In this document: positions 30,493-39,008 of the stretch, piece after piece
How positions within the stretch are numbered: position 1 is the stretch's first letter
Layout of the letters: every line of letters begins with the position of its first letter
From: an uncultured Prevotellaceae bacterium
GTDB lineage: Bacteria; Bacteroidota; Bacteroidia; Bacteroidales; Bacteroidaceae
Length of the DNA: 40,219 nucleotides
Assembly: GCA_902767045.1 (NCBI GenBank)
Contig: CACXFT010000023.1
Location: 1-40,219 of the forward strand
Reading direction: 5' to 3'
Made by a program: the position numbers and the translations under genes
The notes under the pieces: model-generated
The model's database searches: none
What the model was told of the DNA's origin: nothing
The model's input: the letters and a program-made list of their open reading frames with translations, nothing else

Positions 30493-31995
30493 TTACTGTT
30501 TTCTGAGTCTTGCCACGGGTATTCCCATTTGTTCGCGGTATTTGGCCACGGTGCGGCGGGCAATGGGGAATCCCTTGTTGGCCATCGCCCGGGTGAGCGC
30601 TTCGTCGCTCAGCGGTTTCTTTTTGTCTTCACTGTCGATAACCTCGTGCAGTGCCACTTTTATTTTACGGGTAGACATTTCCTCGCCGTCTTCGGTCACG
30701 TAGGCATCAGAGAAGAAGTGGCGCAGGGGGAAGGTTCCCCATCGTGTTTGTGCATACTTCACGTTAGAAACGCGCGAAACGGTAGAAATGTCGAGCCCTG
30801 TTTTGTCGGCAATGTCTTTGAGAATCATTGGCCGCAGGTCGGCCTCGTCGCCATCTTGGAAGAACCGGCGTTGCCAGTCGATGATGGCTTTCATGGTGAT
30901 GAAGAGCGTGTGGCGGCGTTGTTTCACCGCTTCTATGAACCCCTGAGCCCTGTCAACCTTTTCCTTGGCATAGAGCAGTGCCTCTTTGGTTTGTCGGTTC
31001 AGTCCCTTTTTGTTGTTCTTGTAGGCGTTGACCATTTCGCTGAACGATGGCGACACCTTCAGTTCCGGAATGCGCCCGTTGTTGAGGGCGAAGGTGATGG
31101 TACCGTCGTCGGCGGTGTCGATGATGAAGTCGGGTGTTATTTGCTGGATGTTTCGCCCTTGCGTTTCGCCCAGTGCCGCCCCCGGTTTGGGGTTGAGGCG
31201 GTGCACCTCTTGCTGCAGCTGTTCAAGCTGAAAGTCGGAAAGGTTCATGCAGTTTTGAATTTTCCGCCAGTGTTTTTTGATGAACAGGTCGAAGTGTTTG
31301 TTGACAACCTCTTTGAGCAGTTGTGTGGTGGCATGGTCTTTTTCGGGTTCGGTTTCCTGTTTCCTCTCTAATTGCAGCAGCAGGCACTCCTGCAGGTTGC
31401 GTGCGCCAATGCCGGCGGGGTCGAAGCTCTGCAGCATTTTCAGCAGGCGTTGCAGTTCGTCGGCAGTAACATTTATATTATGGTATATGGCCAGTTCGTC
31501 GGCAATGCTCTCCAAGTCTTTCCGCAGGTAGCCGTCGTCGTCGAGCGACCCGATGAGGTATTCCATCACCTCGCGTTCCAGGTCGGTGAGGTTTTCTTCT
31601 CCCATCTGTTCCTTCAGCTTGTCGTAGAACGAGACAATGTCGCCATACGTTATCTCTTCGTAGTCGGCATCGGTTTGCGGGCTGTTGGCATAGTAGGTGT
31701 CGGGCATCTCGTCGTCGCGCCCAATGTTGGCCAGGGCCGAATCGAGAGCGTCCTCCCTTTCTTCGCGTTCGGTTTGTTCTTCAAAGGTTTCGTTGTCGTG
31801 GCTTTCCTCCTGCTCGTTGTAGAGGGTATCGTCGGGGGCAGCCGTTTCGAGTGCAGGATTGTCGTCGAGCTCGGCATTCACACTCTCTTCAAATTCGGTG
31901 AGCGGCATTTCGAGCAATTTCACTTGCAGCATTTGTTGTTGCGAAAGGCGCTGCAAGAGTTTCTGTTCCTGCTGTTGGGTTTGTATGAGTTTCAT
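30493..31995 (-). CDS. rpoN: RNA polymerase sigma-54 factor
   Basis: Sigma-54 directs RNA polymerase to -24/-12 promoters that need AAA+ activators. The 500-residue protein has the Gln-rich region I (KLIQTQQQEQKLLQRLSQQQMLQVKLLEMPLTE shortened here; residues 1-50), an acidic region II (about 50-115), the core-binding domain (about 120-290) with LQSFDPAGIGARNLQECLL, the DNA-binding domain with KDIADKTGLDISTVSRV (near 385-400), and the C-terminal RpoN box ARRTVAKYRE at about 479-488. No enhancer-binding activator is encoded in the window. It follows the 220-residue unknown protein by 17 nt, and its stop abuts the PAP2-like start. Confidence 0.97.
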   Translation of the reverse strand: MKLIQTQQQEQKLLQRLSQQQMLQVKLLEMPLTEFEESVNAELDDNPALETAAPDDTLYNEQEESHDNETFEEQTEREEREDALDSALANIGRDDEMPDTYYANSPQTDADYEEITYGDIVSFYDKLKEQMGEENLTDLEREVMEYLIGSLDDDGYLRKDLESIADELAIYHNINVTADELQRLLKMLQSFDPAGIGARNLQECLLLQLERKQETEPEKDHATTQLLKEVVNKHFDLFIKKHWRKIQNCMNLSDFQLEQLQQEVHRLNPKPGAALGETQGRNIQQITPDFIIDTADDGTITFALNNGRIPELKVSPSFSEMVNAYKNNKKGLNRQTKEALLYAKEKVDRAQGFIEAVKQRRHTLFITMKAIIDWQRRFFQDGDEADLRPMILKDIADKTGLDISTVSRVSNVKYAQTRWGTFPLRHFFSDAYVTEDGEEMSTRKIKVALHEVIDSEDKKKPLSDEALTRAMANKGFPIARRTVAKYREQMGIPVARLRKQ

Positions 31996-32012
31996 TTTGT
32001 TGTTCTAAAAGA

Positions 32013-32675
32013 CTAATGAAAGTATTCTTTCAGTTGTGCAGCGAGCGAGGCCAGCTTTCGCGGACTGTCGTTGCCATATCGGTTCCATATTTGCTGGCAG
32101 GGCAGGAGCAAGGGCGAAATCATCAGGTCGCCCCGGTTCAGGTAGGGGTCGCAGAACTGGAACACATCCATCACCTCGCACACGGTGGCAGGCTGCTGCT
32201 TGATGAGCTTTGCCAGTTCCTGCACCTCGGGCGTTTCCGTTACCATGGTGAGCGGGGTGAGGCGGAAGTACTGGTCGAGAATGAGAATGAGCATCACCGG
32301 TGTGAGCTTGGCGTAGGGCGAACCTTGCAGCGCCGTGATGGGCTTGAAGTCGCGTTCGAAGGTTTCCTGCAGTTCCACCCCCTCGTAGAATGCCCCCGCG
32401 CTGCCATATCCCAGCCGTTGGCGCAACAGCTTCACCCCCCGGCTCAGCCGTTTGGGGGAGTGGGCATAGGTGTTCCACAATCGTTGCATGCGCGGGGTGT
32501 CGATGCTGCGCAACCGGAACATCTGTTCGTAGAGCACCTGCGGGGGAATGTGCAGTTCCATACTCACATCTACCAAAGCCCGCGAGTAGAGGGGCTTCAC
32601 ACCGACAGGCTCCCGAAGGTATAGTTGAATGAGCAGCAGCCAGTATTCGTCGTTCCAAAGATGATGATTAGCCAT
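32013..32675 (-). CDS. Conserved protein of unknown function upstream of rpoN
   Basis: The 220-residue soluble protein starts MANHHLWNDEYWLLLIQLYL and is mostly alpha-helical, with no signal peptide. It contains RALVDVSMELHIPPQVLYEQMFRLR (about residues 32-56), which could form a helix-turn-helix, and an Arg/Lys-rich stretch SPKRLSRGVKLLRQRLG near 73-89. I do not recognise the family. It is the first gene of the rpoN operon, with a promoter at 32704-32735 and a 17-nt gap to rpoN, so a role linked to sigma-54 expression or to the PAP2/purE/ispG genes is possible but unproven. Confidence 0.7.
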   Translation of the reverse strand: MANHHLWNDEYWLLLIQLYLREPVGVKPLYSRALVDVSMELHIPPQVLYEQMFRLRSIDTPRMQRLWNTYAHSPKRLSRGVKLLRQRLGYGSAGAFYEGVELQETFERDFKPITALQGSPYAKLTPVMLILILDQYFRLTPLTMVTETPEVQELAKLIKQQPATVCEVMDVFQFCDPYLNRGDLMISPLLLPCQQIWNRYGNDSPRKLASLAAQLKEYFH

Positions 32676-32703
32676 TGCGTTTTCTCCTTATTCTATTTTC
32701 ATG

Positions 32704-32735
32704 CAAAAATACACAGAATTCTTTTAACCTACAAG
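32704..32735 (-). promoter_or_regulatory. Promoter of the rpoN operon
   Basis: On the minus strand TATTTTTG (32711-32704) fits TAnnTTTG, with CTTG (one change from TTTG) 20 nt upstream at 32735-32732. The leader is about 24 nt. It is divergent from the CoA-transferase promoter. Confidence 0.6.
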
Positions 32736-32776
32736 TTTTCATTTGCTTTTTCGTTCATTAATTAAAAATAATTCTC

Positions 32777-32784
32777 TACCTTTG
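32777..32784 (+). promoter_or_regulatory. -7 box of the CoA-transferase gene
   Basis: TACCTTTG followed by CAGCC matches TAnnTTTG. A TTTG exists only 31 nt upstream, so the -33 box is poor (TTCG at 23 nt is the best alternative). Transcription from here gives a leader of about 250 nt containing the dyad array. Confidence 0.55.
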
Positions 32785-32844
32785 CAGCCAAATAGAAGGT
32801 GCTACGAGATTCTGCATGGGCACGACCACATTGAAGCCCCAATT

Positions 32845-32984
32845 TTGGTCATGCGATGACCAAGGGCTGGTCGCCCGATGACCAAAGGCTGGTCACCCGC
32901 TGACCAAGGGCTGGTCACCCGATGACCAAAGGCTGGTCACCTGATGACCAAGGGCTGGTCATCAGCCGACCAAGCGTTGGTCAC
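32845..32984 (+). repeat. 22-bp-period array of GACCA/TGGTC dyads in the leader
   Basis: GACCA begins at 32858, 32880, 32902, 32924, 32946 and 32968, exactly 22 bp apart, and each is followed by TGGTC 10 bp later (GACCA-AGGGC-TGGTC type). The array opens with the perfect palindrome TTGGTCAT-GCG-ATGACCAA (32845-32863). Short frames starting ATGACCAARGGCTGG occur within it (for example 32856-32903). It lies between the -7 box and the start of the CoA-transferase gene. Confidence 0.9.
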
Positions 32985-33040
32985 TACAGTAGTTCTACCC
33001 TCACAATATCTCGCAAGACATAATAGAACAATACAAAACT

Positions 33041-34549
33041 ATGGCATACAAAAGAATAACGGCAGCCGAGGCTGCCGAGATGATACACGATGGCGACATG
33101 CTCGCCCTTTCGGGCTTCACCCCCAACGGCAATCCGAAAGCTATTTTCCGCGAGCTCTCGAAACGGGCCGTGCGGTTGCACGAGCAGGGCGAAGAGTTTG
33201 GCGTGGGCATTCTAACCGGTGCATCGAGCTGTCAGAGTGTTGAGGGCGACATGGCTGCGGCGCATGCCCTGCGCTTCCGGGCTCCTTTCTCTACGAACAA
33301 AGACTTCCGCACACACACCAACTTGGGTGAGGTTGATTACGAAGACATGCACCTGGGGCACATGGCCGAGCGGCTGCGCCGTGGCTTCTATGGCGAGGTG
33401 GACTGGGCCATTGTGGAGGTGAGCGACATGGAAGAGGGCCCCGACGAGTGCAAGGCATTCCTTACATCGGCCGGAGGCATCGTAACCACCATTGTGCGGT
33501 TGGCCAAGCGCATCATCATTGAGCACAACCAGTTTCACAAACCTTGTTCGCGATTCCTCCACGACACATGGGAGCCGCGCGAGGTTTGGGACTGCCGCGA
33601 GGTGATGGACATCCATTCGCCCTACGACCGCATCGGCAAAGACTATGTGAGCATCGACCCCCGCAAGATTGTGGGAGTGATAGAGAGCAACATTCCCGAA
33701 GAGGCCCGCGCCTTCAAAGACCCCGATCAGGAAATCATGCAGATTGGCATGAACGTGGCCGACCTGCTTGCCAACGACATGAAGGCGGGCCGCATTCCCT
33801 CGCAGTTCCTGCCCATTCAGAGTGGTGTGGGCACCACGGGCAATGCCGTGCTCAAGGCTTTGGGCACCAGCAAGCTCATTCCCCGTTTTAATGTTTATAG
33901 CGAGGTGGTGCAGGATGCTGCCATCAACTATATGCTGGAAGGGCGTATCGGCTTTGCCTCGGCCACAGCCATGACGGTTACCAACGAAGCCCTGCACAGG
34001 GTTTACGACAACATCGACTATTTCTCCAAGCACCTCACCATCCGGCAGAGCGAGATTGCCAACTCGCCCGAGGTGATTCGCCGCTTGGGGGTGATAGCCA
34101 TCAACACGCCGCTGGAGTGCGACATCTATGGCAACGAGAACTCCAGCCATGTGTGCGGGTCGGCCTTGATGAACGGCATCGGCGGGTCGTGCGACTACGA
34201 GCGCAACGGCTACATCTCTATCTTCACCACGCCATCCACTGCCAAGGGTGGGAAGATTTCGGCCATTGTGCCCATGTGCTGCCATGTTGACTCCACCGAA
34301 CACGATGTAGACATCATTGCCACCGAACAGGGCATTGCCGACCTTCGCGGCAAGGGACCCGTGCGCCGTGCACAGGAGATTATCGAGAACTGTGCCCACC
34401 CCGACTACCGTCCGCTCTTGCGCGACTACCTGCGCCACATCGCTCCCATGGGGCACGAACCGCAGCACATGCGGGCCGCCCTTGCTTTCCACGATACTTT
34501 TTTGAGGAAGGGCGACATGCGGCTCACCGACTTCAGCGAGTATGTGTAG
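33041..34549 (+). CDS. Acetyl-CoA hydrolase/succinyl-CoA:acetate CoA-transferase family
   Basis: The 502-residue enzyme belongs to the class I CoA-transferases of the Cat1/AarC/ScpC type, which move CoA between succinate and acetate or propionate in succinate and acetate fermentation. Visible motifs are LSGFTPNGNPKAI (residues about 23-35), GVGTTGNAV (about 264-272), the catalytic glutamate in VYSEVVQD (E288), and the C-terminal SIFTTPSTAKGGKISAIVP with ATEQGIADLRGKGP (about 429-442). The length fits the family (about 500). It is monocistronic, preceded by the dyad array and followed by hairpins. The exact acyl partner is not deducible; a link to fumarate reduction by frdCA through succinate is biologically likely. 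Confidence 0.93.
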   Translation: MAYKRITAAEAAEMIHDGDMLALSGFTPNGNPKAIFRELSKRAVRLHEQGEEFGVGILTGASSCQSVEGDMAAAHALRFRAPFSTNKDFRTHTNLGEVDYEDMHLGHMAERLRRGFYGEVDWAIVEVSDMEEGPDECKAFLTSAGGIVTTIVRLAKRIIIEHNQFHKPCSRFLHDTWEPREVWDCREVMDIHSPYDRIGKDYVSIDPRKIVGVIESNIPEEARAFKDPDQEIMQIGMNVADLLANDMKAGRIPSQFLPIQSGVGTTGNAVLKALGTSKLIPRFNVYSEVVQDAAINYMLEGRIGFASATAMTVTNEALHRVYDNIDYFSKHLTIRQSEIANSPEVIRRLGVIAINTPLECDIYGNENSSHVCGSALMNGIGGSCDYERNGYISIFTTPSTAKGGKISAIVPMCCHVDSTEHDVDIIATEQGIADLRGKGPVRRAQEIIENCAHPDYRPLLRDYLRHIAPMGHEPQHMRAALAFHDTFLRKGDMRLTDFSEYV

Positions 34550-34669
34550 TCAAAAGCCCCAATGGGGCGACATAATTACAGGCAGGCGCTGAAACCCCGA
34601 GGAGGTTTCAGCGCCTGCCTGCAATTTTGTTGTCCCTTCGGGACTACACAACCTGCCTATATTCTATCT
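34550..34669. terminator. Hairpin cluster between convergent genes
   Basis: Three stems lie here: GCCCC-AAT-GGGGC (34556-34568); a perfect 18-bp stem CAGGCAGGCGCTGAAACC with a 7-nt loop (34579-34621) followed by CAATTTTG; and GTCCC-TTC-GGGAC (34632-34644). The central stem is long enough to act as a bidirectional terminator for the CoA-transferase and the GH51 gene, although its T-run is short. Confidence 0.6.
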
Positions 34670-37600
34670 TTATTTGACCGTCACTTTGTTGCCATTCTGG
34701 ATATAGATACCGGGCTTCAGCGTTTCGGTGCTTCCCACCTCGCGACCTTGCAGGTCGTAGACAGTTTGCTTTCTGTTTTCTTCATGCTGTTTCAGGAGGG
34801 TGGTTTCGTCGATGCCCTGCGTAACGCCAGTGAACGAGAGCTGGAAGTTGTCGAAGCACGTCCAGTCGTCGGCCACATGCTTTTTGCTTCTGATGCCCAG
34901 TCGCATGTCGCCGCCGGGGAACATGAACCTCAGTTGGTTGTTGTATTGTCCGTAGCGGTTAAAGGCTTGGTCGGCCGTGGCCACATTGTCGGGATAGGTA
35001 TAAGGCGAGCCGGTGTAGCTGGGTTCCGAGTAGAGACTCACGAGCGGTTTCGAGCTCACCCCCTCTACATACATTTCAGCATTCTGCTGCTGACCGCTGG
35101 TTCCGTAGTTGGCCAGCGCCACCGTTTTGCTTCCGTCGCGATAGAAGGCCTGCACGCTGTAGATGTATTGTCCGGCCGGCATGTTGGGAAGCACCTGGTA
35201 GAAGTCGAACGTTTTGTTGAACTGTTCGGCCACCTCTCCGTTGGCCGCCGAGAACGATGTTCCTTCCCATCCCGAAGCCCCCTGACTGAAGTCGGCATTC
35301 TCGATGAGCGACGTGAGGTTGGTGGGCACCCCTGCTTCCACCTGTTCAATGAGGAAGGTTCTGTAAGCATCGCCCGACGTTTGAAGTGCTGCGAGTGCCT
35401 GTTGCATGGTCTGTTCTTCCTGTTCGAAGGTCCCGCTCTCGTTGAGTGCCCGTTCGGCCAGTGTGATGGCTTCGCCGATGGCTGCCGACTGCGAATTGGC
35501 ATAGTATTGGCGAGCCTGTGGAAGCAGCAGCTGCACCTGTTCCCATGTTTTCAGGTAGTTATATTCGCGTTCGGTGAGTTTCAGGAACGAGCCGTGCTGT
35601 GCCTGCACGCTTCCCTGGATGAGTTGTTTGTTGGTGGGGTTGAGGCAATGCTCGTCTAAGTCCATGAACTTATATCCGCGGCTGCTGCCATAGTTCATCC
35701 ACGCCACCTTCCAGCGTTTGCTGCCGATGGGTCGGAACACGCTTGCCGCCTCAATGCCCTGTCCGCCTTCGTAGATGTCGAACTCGGGCACGATGGTCCA
35801 CTGGCAGGTGCCGGTGGTTTTGTCGGTGGGCACCAGCTGTGTGGCCGTGGCCTGATAGAGGTGGAATTTCCCTTCCCATTTATAGATCATCACATACTGT
35901 TTGTCTACCGCGTTCCACACGATGTCGGCATCAATCACGTCGTAGCCCGGGTCGAAGAGCAGCTGCGGTTTGGTGAGCACGTTCAGCTCCTCGTCGAGCA
36001 GTTGGTAGTAGATGCGGTGACGGTCGGGGAATCCCACCGAGTAGTAGGCCATGTATTTCTGTGTAACGGGGTCGAAGATTACCTGCGGAGCCCATGCTGC
36101 CTGCATGTCATCTTTGTTGGTGAGTCCGAGTGCCTGCATGTTCTCGTCGCTTTCGAGGTCTATCTTCATCACCTTGTCCCAGTGCACCAGGTCGTTCGAG
36201 CGCATGAAGTCCATGATGTGGTTGCTGGTCCATCCGAGCCGCGAAGTCATGTCTGTTCCCGCCAGCATGAACTGTCCGTTTTGCATGCGCAGCACAAAGG
36301 CGTCGCGCATGCCGCCGGTGGTGGTAATCTTTTTGGTGTCGAACACCTCGGCCCCGCCCAGCAGGTCGGTCCACACCTGTCCGTATCGGCTCAGGGCATA
36401 GTTGGTGATTTCGGCCGAAGCATTCATGTGTGCATACAGATAGCCATACTTGTCGCTGTCTTCCTGTTCATAGAGTGCAGCATCCTCCGGTTTCTCTTCG
36501 GCAGCCACGTTGGTTACGTTGATGCGGAAGATGTTGAGTGAGAAGGCCGGAATGTCGAGCGACTGCACCGAAGAGAGTGTTTCTTCGGGTTGCGGAGCCA
36601 CGCGGTTGGGGTTGGCCATGTTGTTTTCGGCGGTTCCGGCCGTGGCTGCGAGGCGCACCACTGTTCCGTCGGTGGCTGTCATGTTGGTGAGGTTCAGTTG
36701 CAGGGTCTGTGCCGTTTTGGTTGGGTTCACCACTTTCAGAATCATCTGTTGTTCAGCCTCGTCGAGCTGAACGCTCTGGTAGAGCAGCTGTTCCGAAGGC
36801 AGCGAGGTGGTGTGAATGAGAGCTCCGTCGAGATAGCACGTCACCGTTTGTCCGTCAACGTTCACCGTCACGTTATACCACTTGTTGGCTTCGATGCTGC
36901 CCGGCGCCGTTGCCAGTGTGGTCTTCACTCCGTCTTTGCACAGTTCAATGCCATGCTGTGTGTTGTTCCATCCGCCCAGGTTCCACCAGGCATAGTTGTT
37001 GGCATCCTTATAATAAAATATAATCAGGAATCCCTCACCGCCGTTTCGTTTGCGTGCTTTCATGCTGAGCGAGTAGGAGGGTTCTTCTATCACCGTGTTG
37101 TTGATGGTGGTGCAGTTGGTTTGCGTGCTGTTTTGTTGTTTCACGCCATTGCTCACCACCCAGGTTCCCGTTCCGTTGGTCCATCCGCTGTTGGCCGAGA
37201 AGTCGTCGCTGATGAGCGTGTTTCCCGTTCCGCCTGTAACGGCAACATCGTCGAAGTCGACCGTGGTTCCCCACGAGCCCATGCCAATGCGTGTGGAATT
37301 GGTGATGGTGTTGCCCGTCTCGGTCCAGAGCAGGTTCTGGTGCCCCAGGTTGTTGGGCAGCAGTTGTTGCACATAATACGAAGGTGTAACAAAGTTCTTG
37401 GCACAGTTGAAGTGAATCATGTCGTAGGGCCAGCGGGGGTCGCTTTCGTGCATGAAGATGGGAGCGAACGACGACATCCGGCAAACGTCGGAGTTTCGTT
37501 CCATGCCGAGCATGTAAACAGCCTCGCCCAGGGCACTGTTCATGTTTCCGTAGGTTCCGTAGGTCCCTGCTTCGTTGGCCGCATACTCTCCGTTGTAGAC

Positions 37601-38968
37601 GCCGATGGCGCGGTTGTAGGAGTCATACTTATGGTAGTTCGAGCGCATCCAGGTGTTGCTGCGGTAGTAGTGTTCGTCGACCAGTTCCACGGGGTAGTCG
37701 TTTCGCCACGACGGGTTGTCGGTTCCCCACGCCTCCACGTTGCCGATGGTGATGATTTCGGGATATTTCTCTTTGATGGCCTTGTAGAACATGTAGTAGC
37801 GTTCGGCATAATCCTGGCTTTGCTGTGAGGCATTGGCCTGATAGTTTTCGTTACCAATTTCCACGAACTTGATGCCGTAAGGTTCGGCGTGTCCGTTGGC
37901 AATGCGCTTGGCTCCCCAGTAGGTGGAAGCATCGCCGTTGGCATATTCAATGGCGTCGAGGGTGCTCTGCACCAGCGTGTCGAGGTTTTGCAGCGGAATG
38001 GTGTAACCATGTCCCAGTCCCACGTTCACCACATACATGGGTGCCGCCCCCAGGTCTTCGCACAGTTGCAGATATTCGTCGTAGCCCAGTCCGTCGCTCG
38101 AGCGGTAGCCCCAGTTTACGTTCTGGTGCCCATTGCGCTGTTCAATGGGGCCGATGGTTTTCTTCCATTGGAAGGCGTTCTGGTAGCCGTCGGTGCCCTC
38201 CACATAGCATCCACCCGGGAATCTCAGAAAGGTGGGCTTGGTATCGGCCAGCAGCTGGGCCAGGTCGGGCCGCATGCCATTCTTGCGTCCCTTCCAGGTG
38301 TAGGGGAAGAGCGACACCACGTCAATCCAGAGTTGGCCGGCATTGCTGGTGAGCAGGCAGAACCGTCCCTTGTCGGCAGAGGCCGTAGCCTTGATGGTGG
38401 CCGTGAGCTTGGTCCATTCGCCCACCTTCACCTCTCCCTGAAGCGTGGCCTCTCCGCAGTTTGTTTTTCCGTCGGCCGACTGCAGTCGTGCAATCAGGTT
38501 GCCTGTGTATCCGGTGTTGCTGCCCTTTGCCCAGAGCGAGAGCGTGTAGGTGGAGTCGGTTTCAAACTTCATGCCCCAGAAACCTGCGTTGGCAATGCCC
38601 TGCAGTGGTGTGCCGGTGGTGGTGGTTGTCATCACGGCACATTTCTCCTGCACGTTGTTGAGCAGCGCCTCGCCGGTGAGCTGCAGCTTGGCCCCGAAGA
38701 TGGGAGTCCAGAATTCGGGCACGGTGTTTTGCGTGTAGGTGATGTCGTCTTCAAACGAGCGGTTGCGTATGAGTTCGGCATAGAGGCCGCCGTCGCCGGC
38801 GTGGTTGATTTCCTCAAAGAAGAGTCCATACTGGTAAGGACTCGTGAGCGGTCCGCGCTTCTTGGCATCGATGTTCATCGTCACCTGTGCGGCGGCAGGC
38901 AGTGCCAGTGCTGTGAGCACCAGTGCAAGCAGCCCGCGGTTGCGTAAGGTCTTGTTCAGTTTTATCAT
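34670..38968 (-). CDS. Secreted bifunctional alpha-L-arabinofuranosidase (GH51) with GH43-like domain
   Basis: The 1432-residue protein has a signal peptide (to about residue 27, PAAA). GH51 elements come first: FFEEINHAGDGGLYAELIRNRSFED (about 50-74), a carbohydrate-binding insert (about 90-220), the acid/base Glu in EIGNENY (E374) and the nucleophile in VYNGEYAANE (E461). A LamG/CBM-like insert (about 565-735) interrupts the GH51 beta domain. A five-bladed GH43-like domain follows (about 830-1140), with AAWAPQVIFDP, DVIDADIVW and GIEAASVFR carrying candidate acidic residues. A helical linker, a CBM-like sandwich (about 1240-1390) and the T9SS-like tail VYDLQGREVGSTETLKPGIYI close it. It would release arabinose from arabinan or arabinoxylan. 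It starts 40 nt after the YitT-family gene stop. Confidence 0.88.
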   Translation of the reverse strand: MIKLNKTLRNRGLLALVLTALALPAAAQVTMNIDAKKRGPLTSPYQYGLFFEEINHAGDGGLYAELIRNRSFEDDITYTQNTVPEFWTPIFGAKLQLTGEALLNNVQEKCAVMTTTTTGTPLQGIANAGFWGMKFETDSTYTLSLWAKGSNTGYTGNLIARLQSADGKTNCGEATLQGEVKVGEWTKLTATIKATASADKGRFCLLTSNAGQLWIDVVSLFPYTWKGRKNGMRPDLAQLLADTKPTFLRFPGGCYVEGTDGYQNAFQWKKTIGPIEQRNGHQNVNWGYRSSDGLGYDEYLQLCEDLGAAPMYVVNVGLGHGYTIPLQNLDTLVQSTLDAIEYANGDASTYWGAKRIANGHAEPYGIKFVEIGNENYQANASQQSQDYAERYYMFYKAIKEKYPEIITIGNVEAWGTDNPSWRNDYPVELVDEHYYRSNTWMRSNYHKYDSYNRAIGVYNGEYAANEAGTYGTYGNMNSALGEAVYMLGMERNSDVCRMSSFAPIFMHESDPRWPYDMIHFNCAKNFVTPSYYVQQLLPNNLGHQNLLWTETGNTITNSTRIGMGSWGTTVDFDDVAVTGGTGNTLISDDFSANSGWTNGTGTWVVSNGVKQQNSTQTNCTTINNTVIEEPSYSLSMKARKRNGGEGFLIIFYYKDANNYAWWNLGGWNNTQHGIELCKDGVKTTLATAPGSIEANKWYNVTVNVDGQTVTCYLDGALIHTTSLPSEQLLYQSVQLDEAEQQMILKVVNPTKTAQTLQLNLTNMTATDGTVVRLAATAGTAENNMANPNRVAPQPEETLSSVQSLDIPAFSLNIFRINVTNVAAEEKPEDAALYEQEDSDKYGYLYAHMNASAEITNYALSRYGQVWTDLLGGAEVFDTKKITTTGGMRDAFVLRMQNGQFMLAGTDMTSRLGWTSNHIMDFMRSNDLVHWDKVMKIDLESDENMQALGLTNKDDMQAAWAPQVIFDPVTQKYMAYYSVGFPDRHRIYYQLLDEELNVLTKPQLLFDPGYDVIDADIVWNAVDKQYVMIYKWEGKFHLYQATATQLVPTDKTTGTCQWTIVPEFDIYEGGQGIEAASVFRPIGSKRWKVAWMNYGSSRGYKFMDLDEHCLNPTNKQLIQGSVQAQHGSFLKLTEREYNYLKTWEQVQLLLPQARQYYANSQSAAIGEAITLAERALNESGTFEQEEQTMQQALAALQTSGDAYRTFLIEQVEAGVPTNLTSLIENADFSQGASGWEGTSFSAANGEVAEQFNKTFDFYQVLPNMPAGQYIYSVQAFYRDGSKTVALANYGTSGQQQNAEMYVEGVSSKPLVSLYSEPSYTGSPYTYPDNVATADQAFNRYGQYNNQLRFMFPGGDMRLGIRSKKHVADDWTCFDNFQLSFTGVTQGIDETTLLKQHEENRKQTVYDLQGREVGSTETLKPGIYIQNGNKVTVK

Positions 38969-39008
38969 TTGTTATTACGGTTTTCTGGTTATAGGTGGGT
39001 TCTATAAA

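Noticed and set aside
32845-32984. CRISPR array
   Set aside because: The period is 22 bp with no unique spacers; the whole unit repeats and contains a dyad. No cas gene is present.
32944-33243. 99-residue frame starting in the dyad array
   Set aside because: It overlaps the CoA-transferase N-terminus in another frame and its sequence is an out-of-frame reading of that gene.
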